Part shown: positions 4,959-9,442 of the stretch, piece after piece
Layout of the letters: each line of letters begins with the position of its first letter
Numbering within the stretch: position 1 is the stretch's first letter
From: JAWBOW01 sp038825775
GTDB lineage: Archaea > Nanobdellota > Nanobdellia > Woesearchaeales > WAPY01
DNA: 9,442 nucleotides
Direction of reading: 5' to 3'
NCBI GenBank assembly: GCA_038825775.1
Contig: JAWBOW010000034.1
Coordinates: 1 to 9,442, forward strand
The notes under the pieces: model-generated
Told to the model about the DNA's origin: nothing
The model's input: the letters and a program-made list of their open reading frames with translations, nothing else
Database searches by the model: none
Program-made: the position numbers and the translations under genes

Positions 4959-5837
4959 TCACCTCCCATCTTTTTTCAACTGTTCTTCAAACCAAAAACT
5001 CAAATCAGTTTGGTTCTTAAAAAATTTAGGCTCATAATTAACAATCAACAAATCCCTAAAAAAATTCCTCTTCTCATTAACCTTTTTAGGAACACACTTA
5101 TAAACCAAAAACTCATAATACCTCCACTTATTTTTTGGATACAAATCCTCAATACCATCAAAATAAGCGTAAGACAAAGCAACACTATACCTCGCATTAT
5201 TCAAATAATCAGCAAGTTTTTCATGCTTCTCAAAATCAAAACTCCCAAAATTAGTATCATAATACTTTTCAGTTCCAAAATAAGGCGGGTCAGCATACAA
5301 CATTATATCATCCCTATCCTTAATCATTTCTAAAATATCAAAACAATCCCTATTCAAAACCTGAACATTTTTCAACCTCTCAATAATTAACTTAAGATTA
5401 TTTTTTTTATTTTCAAAATTAAAAGCTTTATTTCTTAAAAAACCATAACTAAACGTTTTTTTTTCCCCACTAAAACCTACATTCAAACAATAAAAGGTTT
5501 TTATGGCTCTTCTCAAAACATTTTCTTTAGTTTCCTCATCACCAAAAACCTCATTCTTTAACCTCTTAAACAATAATTCATGATGATAATAATGCTTAAT
5601 CAAATCCAAAAAATAATCAGAATAATCAATCAACGCCTTATCCTTTGAAAAATCATTAAGAATTTCAACCTTATGCCTCGGCTTATTTAACAAAACATTC
5701 GCACCACCACCAAACAACTCAACATAACAAGTTTTAGAATAATCCAACAAAGGAATAATCTTATCACAAATCTTATTCTTCCCACCAATATACGCAATAA
5801 GATGTAATTTTTTCATGCTAATTATCAAACACCTCAC
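4959..5837 (-). CDS. D12-class (Dam-like) DNA adenine-N6 methyltransferase
   Basis: 292 residues from GTG. The alpha-class order of motifs is clear: motif X with A-Y-I-G-G-K-N-K at 15-22 (SAM binding), motif I with V-E-L-F-G-G-G-A at 39-46, an N-D pair at 61-62, and catalytic motif IV D-P-P-Y at 183-186. The length is close to that of Dam and DpnM. It transfers methyl from S-adenosylmethionine to adenine in DNA; the target cannot be read from the sequence, though GATC is a common target of this family and is absent here. No nuclease partner is in the window, so it looks like a solitary methyltransferase. The GTG at 5837 overlaps the TGA of the protease gene. ATG at 5816 (giving M-K-K-L-H-L-I-A) is an alternative, but the GAGGTG site lies 13 bases from it. 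Confidence 0.92.
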   Translation of the reverse strand: MRCLIISMKKLHLIAYIGGKNKICDKIIPLLDYSKTCYVELFGGGANVLLNKPRHKVEILNDFSKDKALIDYSDYFLDLIKHYYHHELLFKRLKNEVFGDEETKENVLRRAIKTFYCLNVGFSGEKKTFSYGFLRNKAFNFENKKNNLKLIIERLKNVQVLNRDCFDILEMIKDRDDIMLYADPPYFGTEKYYDTNFGSFDFEKHEKLADYLNNARYSVALSYAYFDGIEDLYPKNKWRYYEFLVYKCVPKKVNEKRNFFRDLLIVNYEPKFFKNQTDLSFWFEEQLKKDGR

Positions 5838-6256
5838 TCCCTTAATAATTTTATTATTTCAAGCATATCCCCTTTCATTTGTATAAAGGGGTTCATATAA
5901 ATTGCTGAAAACACTAATAAACACACGCTTAAAGTAAATATTATAAATAAATAATTATTTTTATTTTTTGATAATAAAATTATGCTTGCTATCATTATTA
6001 GTAATGAGGATATGACTGTTTGAAACCAAAATCCTGAATAACTAACTATGAAAGCAGCAACTTTGTTACGGTAGCATTGTTCGTTAATGTTTGCGGTTAT
6101 GTATATGCCGGACAAATCAAAATTAGAAGTTATTTTGAGGTTGCAATTTTTATTATATAATATTTTCATACTTATGTAGTGTCCTAACTCATGCAAAAAA
6201 ACACTAAAAAAAACTAATAAAATACAAATTCCAAAAAATACTATTAATTTTTTCAT
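5834..6256 (-). CDS. Compact M50-type membrane zinc metalloprotease
   Basis: 140 residues, mostly membrane. Helix 1 (about 4-24) contains the catalytic H-E-L-G-H at 22-26, where the two His bind zinc and Glu activates water. Helices follow at about 66-94 and 102-121. S-G-F-W-F-Q (74-79) sits where site-2-type enzymes have their A-G-P-x-x-N loop, and N-P-F...K-G-D (122-130) could supply the third ligand, D130. It is much shorter than usual site-2 proteases and lacks PDZ or CBS domains. Possible jobs are cutting a membrane-bound regulator or processing a surface protein; this is inference. CGGTGA lies just before ATG, abutting a 14-bp inverted repeat, and the stop overlaps the start of the methyltransferase gene (GTGA). 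Confidence 0.82.
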   Translation of the reverse strand: MKKLIVFFGICILLVFFSVFLHELGHYISMKILYNKNCNLKITSNFDLSGIYITANINEQCYRNKVAAFIVSYSGFWFQTVISSLLIMIASIILLSKNKNNYLFIIFTLSVCLLVFSAIYMNPFIQMKGDMLEIIKLLRE

Positions 6257-6264
6257 AATTCACC

Positions 6265-6318
6265 GTTATTTTCACAGGAAAAAGAGGTGATAGTTTTTTA
6301 AAAACCTGTGAAAATAAC
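6265..6318. repeat. 14-bp perfect inverted repeat between two genes
   Basis: GTTATTTTCACAGG (6265-6278) and its exact reverse complement CCTGTGAAAATAAC (6305-6318) flank a 26-base centre. As RNA either strand could form a 14-bp stem. In the sense of the genes the loop contains AUCACCUC, matching the anti-Shine-Dalgarno 3' end typical of archaeal 16S rRNA; on the other strand the loop shows GAGGTGAT. The 3' arm touches the ribosome site of the protease gene. It could be an operon attenuator or processing hairpin, a dimer-protein operator, or a recombination site. Confidence 0.85.
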
Positions 6319-6324
6319 TTTGGT

Positions 6325-6519
6325 TTATTTATTTATTAAATAATCAATGTATTCTTTTAAGTCTTTTGTGCTTTTTATTTGTATTCCTGTTATTTGTTTT
6401 GTTGTTATGTCTTGTTCTATTAAAAATTCTAAAAAATCTTTTTCTAAAAGATAATACGCGTGGTTTTTGTTCTCTTGTATTTTTACAAATCCTTTTTTTT
6501 CTAATTCTACTTCTTCCAC
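6325..6519 (-). CDS. Small charged hypothetical protein, about 64 residues
   Basis: From GTG at 6519 the product reads M-E-E-V-E-L-E-K-K-G-F-V-K-I and continues into helices ending K-E-Y-I-D-Y-L-I-N-K. I prefer GTG because AAGGTGAT lies six bases before it and includes the end of the previous TAA; ATG 6543 and ATG 6525 lack a well spaced site. Not recognised. It lies immediately before the 14-bp inverted repeat. Confidence 0.65.
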   Translation of the reverse strand: MEEVELEKKGFVKIQENKNHAYYLLEKDFLEFLIEQDITTKQITGIQIKSTKDLKEYIDYLINK

Positions 6520-6529
6520 TTTCATCACC

Positions 6530-6865
6530 TTATATTTTGTCATAATCTATTCCAAAATAGTTTACCAAAAATATTTTGTTAGCTATTTCTTTTTTTATCG
6601 GTTTAGCGGTTTTAACTGTTAAAGAACAATTCTTACCATTTGGGAATACTTCTATAGTGTGGTTGTGTTTTGTGAGTAATAACGGTTGGTGTTTTACAAA
6701 ACACATTTTTTCACAAAACTTATTATTTACCAAATTCCCTGTTAAAAGACAAATTTTTTGATTTTGTGACATAAAATTACCTATTTTTTCATAAAAACTA
6801 TTGATTTTTGACAAATTTTTGATTTCCCTAATTGATAACTTGAATAAAACCTTTCTTTGGCTCAA
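6530..6865 (-). CDS. Basic Cys/His-rich hypothetical protein, about 111 residues
   Basis: From TTG at 6865 the protein has a basic amphipathic N-terminus (1-35) and then C39, C51, C55 and H59 with H67 and H69 nearby, which could bind zinc though the spacing matches no finger I know. A beta-rich part follows. Start is uncertain: GGTGAT lies six bases before TTG 6865, ATG 6877 has no site, and ATG 6771 (AGGT six bases upstream) would give 80 residues and remove the overlap with the MCM gene. A nucleic-acid-binding protein co-expressed with MCM is one possibility. Confidence 0.65.
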   Translation of the reverse strand: MSQRKVLFKLSIREIKNLSKINSFYEKIGNFMSQNQKICLLTGNLVNNKFCEKMCFVKHQPLLLTKHNHTIEVFPNGKNCSLTVKTAKPIKKEIANKIFLVNYFGIDYDKI

Positions 6866-8801
6866 TAATATCACCATTCTTATTCATTTTTTCTAAAATA
6901 TCATAAAAAGTTAAATCATCTATTTGATATCTAGTCTTAACAAGTAATTGTAAATCCTCAACATTAATAAGCCTGTTAAGACCATTATCTAATTCTAAAA
7001 TAGTTTGCCAAACACTATAATATTTCTTTTTAAACGAACTTGTTATTCCAGTAGTAAGTTTATCAATATCCAAAACACCTTCATCCACGCACAAGTTTTT
7101 CAAACAAAATTCTAACAAATTTATAGCTCTTTCCACATCTTCTTTAGTAACCCTATCAGACAGCCTAGTTTTAGCACTCGCTTCTGACAACCTAATCAAA
7201 GCTTCAATTTGTCTTGCAGTTATTGGAATAGTTTTTTCTTGGACTTTTTTTCTCAAAGAAACATAAAAATCAACAATCATTTTTTGAGATGCTTGTGTTA
7301 GTGTTGGAAAACAATTTTGTCTTGCAAACGCAACATATTTTCTAAAAAAGTTTATGTCAAAGAAAGGATTTTCTTCAGTATTATATTCTTCATTTCTCTT
7401 AATATGTTTTTCAATTATGAACTCTGCTGTTTTTGTATCCCTATTCTCGTCAGGAATGTCTTGTATTGGGAATATCAAGTCAAACCTGTTAAGAAGTGGT
7501 GGTGTAAGATTAATTTGTTGGGCGAGCGGTTGATTAAAATCAAACCTTCCTAGCTTGGGATTAGCCGCGGCAAGTATTGTTGTTCTGCATTGTAGGGTTT
7601 CTTGAATGTTTGCTTTACTTATAGTTATTATTTGTTGTTCCATTGCTTGGTGTAAGTATTTTCTATCCTCATCTGAAGCTTTATCTAATTCGTCTATGCA
7701 AGCTAACCCTCCATTAGCGAGTACTAATGCTCCTGCTTCAAGTGCGTAACCTTTTAAGAATTCGTCTTTAACTAAAGTTGCTGTGAAACCAACTCCTGTT
7801 GCTGATGCTGCACTTATTAGTCTTGATTTTGGCGCTACTAGTGACATTCTTGATAGTATGCTACTTTTTGCTGTTCCAGGGTCTCCTATTAGTAATAGGT
7901 GGAAATCGCCTCTCAACGGGAAGTCAACTTCCCTTTCTTTTCTTACACCACCAAATAATAAAAGAACGAGAGCTTCTTTTAGGACGTCATAGCCGAATAT
8001 GTTTGGTAGGATTGCTTCTTTCATTAGTTTGAAGGGGTTTTGTTGTGCTATTTGTGTTATTTTTTTAATGTCTTCTTCGCTTATTTTTGAGTATATTTCT
8101 TCAAATGTTGTTCCTTTTATGCTTATGTGTATTGCTTCTAGGTAAAAGTCTAGGTTTACTGATTGTTTCCCAGTGTTTGATTTTATTGGTAGTTCTTTTA
8201 GTATTCCGGTTACTTCTATTTTGTCTCCTATTATTAGTTTTTTTGAGAATTCTGTTGAGGTTAATTCTTCTCCTTCTAAGAGTATTCTTAGTCTTGGTGC
8301 TTTGTCATAAAAGTTATTTTCTATTGGTTCTTCTATTATTAAACTTTGAACGTCGATTAGTTCTTTTTTTATGATTTTAAAGTTTTTTGTTCCGCAAGTT
8401 GCACATTTGTATGGCATTTTTATTTCTTTTTCTGTTTGTAATAGTGTTATTCTACTTCCGCATTGTGTGCATTCAAATATTATGTTTGTTACTTTTGGTC
8501 TTATTAGGGATTTTTGTCTTATTATTCCTTCTACACAGATTAGTTTGTCAAGGTGTTTGCTTCTAAGATTGCTTATGCTTATTTTTTGGGTTGATGGGAG
8601 GTTATATATGATTATCTTTTTTTGAAGTGTTTCTTCTAAATAGTATAGTATGTAAGGATTGTCTAATAAGAAGTCTGCTGATTCTACATCGTATTGTGCT
8701 AGTGAAAAAAAGTTTATAGGTATGCTTGTTTGGAGTGCATAAGTATCTTCTAAATTTTCGAATGATATGTAATCAAGTATTTTTTGAATTATTTCTTGCA
8801 T
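6828..8801 (-). CDS. mcm: MCM replicative DNA helicase
   Basis: 657 residues, normal for archaeal MCM. The N-terminal domain has the zinc-binding C111-x2-C114...C133-x2-C136 and the OB region to about 240. The AAA+ motor shows Walker A G-D-P-G-T-A-K-S (306-313), Walker B A-C-I-D-E-L-D-K (367-374), sensor 1 A-A-N-P (412-415) and arginine finger L-L-N-R-F-D (436-441). Residues about 594-657 form the C-terminal winged helix. All key residues are present, so an active hexameric 3'-5' helicase that unwinds DNA at the fork is expected. I chose ATG 8801 because GTGAGGT lies five bases before it; GTG 8813 is inside that site. It overlaps the upstream winged-helix gene by 29 bases. Synonymous base preference changes inside the gene at about 7200-7440. 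MCM copies are known on archaeal plasmids and viruses as well as chromosomes. Confidence 0.97.
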   Translation of the reverse strand: MQEIIQKILDYISFENLEDTYALQTSIPINFFSLAQYDVESADFLLDNPYILYYLEETLQKKIIIYNLPSTQKISISNLRSKHLDKLICVEGIIRQKSLIRPKVTNIIFECTQCGSRITLLQTEKEIKMPYKCATCGTKNFKIIKKELIDVQSLIIEEPIENNFYDKAPRLRILLEGEELTSTEFSKKLIIGDKIEVTGILKELPIKSNTGKQSVNLDFYLEAIHISIKGTTFEEIYSKISEEDIKKITQIAQQNPFKLMKEAILPNIFGYDVLKEALVLLLFGGVRKEREVDFPLRGDFHLLLIGDPGTAKSSILSRMSLVAPKSRLISAASATGVGFTATLVKDEFLKGYALEAGALVLANGGLACIDELDKASDEDRKYLHQAMEQQIITISKANIQETLQCRTTILAAANPKLGRFDFNQPLAQQINLTPPLLNRFDLIFPIQDIPDENRDTKTAEFIIEKHIKRNEEYNTEENPFFDINFFRKYVAFARQNCFPTLTQASQKMIVDFYVSLRKKVQEKTIPITARQIEALIRLSEASAKTRLSDRVTKEDVERAINLLEFCLKNLCVDEGVLDIDKLTTGITSSFKKKYYSVWQTILELDNGLNRLINVEDLQLLVKTRYQIDDLTFYDILEKMNKNGDIIEPKKGFIQVIN

Positions 8802-9108
8802 ATTGTACCTCACACTCTTTTTTTAATAAGTCTTTTATTTCTTTGAATTCTTGTGTGGTAACGTACTTGTTTATTCCTGATACTTTTATATTGTATAAAA
8901 GTTTTAGTGATTCTAAAAAACTGAAGTATTGGAATAATAATGCTTTAGGTATGAGTAAGTCTGATTCTGCTTTTTTTAGTGTGATTGGAAATTTGTTTTC
9001 TTCTAAATTTTTTATTAAGTATAATATTATTAAAGACCATCTTGAGTTTGTCCTTATTTTTTTCAGTATTATTTCTTCAGGTGATGGTAGTAGTTCGTCA
9101 TAATTCAT
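8773..9108 (-). CDS. Winged-helix protein upstream of MCM, 111 residues
   Basis: Residues 22-35 (S-R-W-S-L-I-I-L-Y-L-I-K-N-L), 43-52 (T-L-K-K-A-E-S-D-L-L), 54-70 (P-K-A-L-L-F-Q-Y-F-S-F-L-E-S-L-K-L) and the strand pair L-Y-N-I-K-V/K-Y-V-T-T fit an ArsR-like winged helix, with a basic helical tail. Such a protein just before MCM in the same operon could recognise the origin, load the helicase or repress the operon; which one is not shown. AGGTGATTCAAA precedes the ATG, which also overlaps the TGA of the upstream gene (ATGA). Not similar to GINS or Cdc6 as far as I can see. Confidence 0.75.
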   Translation of the reverse strand: MNYDELLPSPEEIILKKIRTNSRWSLIILYLIKNLEENKFPITLKKAESDLLIPKALLFQYFSFLESLKLLYNIKVSGINKYVTTQEFKEIKDLLKKECEVQYARNNSKNT

Positions 9109-9287
9109 TTTGAATCACCTATTTTTTCAGCAGATATTAATATATCTTTTCTGAATTGTAATTCTTTATTGTATTTGTCTTTAAAATAAATGTTTTGAGA
9201 GTCAATATCAAGAATTATTCCCTCATATGTTAGTAATTTGCCACCCACAGAAAAAGTTAAAATGTATTTTTTATTTTTTTCTAACAT
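9105..9287 (-). CDS. Small Sm/SH3-like beta-barrel protein, 60 residues
   Basis: Alternating strands K-K-Y-I-L-T-F-S-V, L-L-T-Y-E-G-I-I-L-D-I-D, N-I-Y-F-K-D-K-Y-N-K-E-L-Q-F and I-L-I-S-A-E-K-I give the pattern of a five-strand Sm- or SH3-like barrel, with the typical G-x-I-x-x-I-D turn. Small barrels of this kind bind RNA, DNA or peptides. AGGTGAT lies just before ATG. It is the first gene of the replication operon, directly behind the TATA box at 9346-9353 and the TTAAC array. Specific function unknown. Confidence 0.75.
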   Translation of the reverse strand: MLEKNKKYILTFSVGGKLLTYEGIILDIDSQNIYFKDKYNKELQFRKDILISAEKIGDSK

Positions 9288-9300
9288 TTAATCACCTAAT

Positions 9301-9324
9301 TTAACTTAACTTAACTTAACTTAA
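9301..9324. repeat. TTAAC pentamer array
   Basis: Four perfect TTAAC units (9301-9320) followed by TTAA. In the mRNA sense this is a run of GTTAA between the expected transcription start (near 9323) and the ribosome site. It could be a regulator binding array, an iteron-like part of an origin, or simple slippage. Confidence 0.85.
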
Positions 9325-9372
9325 TCATTAAAATGAATTCATTTCTATTTAAATTTTTTGTAATCATTAAAA
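9321..9372. promoter_or_regulatory. Paired TTAATCATTAA operator-like repeats flanking the promoter
   Basis: TAATCATTAAAA occurs at 9322-9333 and 9361-9372. Its core TTAAT-C-ATTAA is a near palindrome. The two copies lie 39 bases apart (close to four helical turns) and bracket the TATA box, a layout expected for a dimeric repressor acting on this promoter. The regulator is not identified; the winged-helix or ribbon-helix-helix proteins are candidates. Confidence 0.5.
9346..9353 (-). promoter_or_regulatory. TATA box of the replication operon
   Basis: TTTAAATA on the minus strand, same octamer as at 1308-1315, preceded by an A-rich stretch. It lies about 60 bases before the first ATG (9287) and predicts a start near 9323. 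With no long T run or other clear promoter until position 3818, one transcript of about 5.5 kb is possible. Confidence 0.55.
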
Positions 9373-9386
9373 AGTGAAATTTTCCT

Positions 9387-9436
9387 AATAATAATAATAA
9401 TAATAATAATGATAATAATAATGATATAATAATGAT
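9387..9436. repeat. AAT microsatellite with GAT interruptions
   Basis: Eight perfect AAT units (9387-9410) followed by GAT and further AAT/GAT units to the window end. This easily melted stretch lies upstream of the replication operon and could belong to an origin unwinding element; it is also a typical slippage product. Confidence 0.85.
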
Positions 9437-9442
9437 ACTTTA

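Noticed and set aside
4794..5333. 179-codon plus-strand open frame
   Set aside because: Lies opposite the methyltransferase and its conserved motifs; it is open because that strand is A/C-rich with few stops. No ribosome site.
6252..6318. Pseudoknot between the hairpin loop UCACC and the GGUGA ribosome site of the protease gene
   Set aside because: The five bases are complementary, but the ribosome site joins the base of a 14-bp stem with no linker, so it could not reach the loop while the stem is formed.
6265..6318. Inverted repeat as ends of a transposon or as a CRISPR unit
   Set aside because: Only 26 bases lie between the arms, with no transposase, target duplication or further copies in the window.
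8087..8625. Plus-strand hydrophobic frames opposite MCM
   Set aside because: Leu/Phe-rich translations of the T-rich template strand; MCM motifs on the other strand explain the region.
8802..8813. GTG 8813 as the MCM start
   Set aside because: The GTG is part of GTGAGGT, the ribosome site for ATG 8801, and leaves no site of its own.
9301..9324. TTAAC array as a telomere-like end repeat
   Set aside because: Only about five units, inside a promoter leader and not at a molecule end.
1..9442. tRNA, rRNA, CRISPR array, insertion sequence or integrase
   Set aside because: I saw no cloverleaf, conserved rRNA stretch, spaced direct repeats, transposase or recombinase motif on either strand.

Overview
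The window reads as part of an archaeal genome or, more likely, an archaeal extrachromosomal element such as a plasmid or virus. The archaeal signs are a full-length MCM replicative helicase, TATA-box promoters (TTTAAATA type) and GGTGA/GGAGG ribosome sites in front of almost every gene. DNA is about 30% G+C from lines I sampled. Every gene I can support lies on the minus strand, most overlap or abut, and many encode fewer than 70 residues. That density, plus a DNA adenine methyltransferase and a complete absence of GATC, favours a mobile element over chromosome. I see no integrase, capsid protein or packaging ATPase, so virus versus plasmid stays open.

Layout in the direction of transcription (right to left). 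At 9288-9442 there is an AT-rich control region with AAT microsatellite, a paired TTAATCATTAA operator-like sequence, a TATA box and a TTAAC pentamer array. Next is a replication/regulation block (9287-6325): a small beta-barrel protein, a winged-helix protein, MCM and two small proteins. A 14-bp perfect inverted repeat (6265-6318) then precedes a mini M50-type membrane protease (6256-5834), which is coupled to a D12-class adenine methyltransferase (5837-4959). After that comes a run of small unknown proteins (4952-3818).

A second promoter near 3790 appears to start a run of overlapping genes: a 41-residue protein, a 61-residue protein, a ribbon-helix-helix regulator, a winged-helix-like protein, a coiled-coil/SH3-like protein, a lipoprotein with a metallo-beta-lactamase fold that lacks its metal ligands, small membrane peptides and a 130-residue unknown. 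A third promoter near 1310 drives, through a ~155-nt structured leader, a membrane-anchored Thr-Pro-stalk surface protein (1129-65). That gene is followed by a 22-T terminator and the first codons of another gene running off the left edge.

The parts fit together as one element: MCM with small DNA-binding partners for replication, the methyltransferase for modification, small RHH and wHTH proteins for control, and a surface or envelope set (stalk protein, lipoprotein, M50 protease, tiny membrane proteins) facing the cell exterior. The points most worth checking are GATC avoidance beside the methyltransferase, two in-frame TAA-ATT-TTT junctions that precede orphan transmembrane segments, the 6265-6318 hairpin whose loop carries an anti-Shine-Dalgarno sequence, the structured leader of the surface protein, and reversals of strand base skew that do not follow gene orientation.
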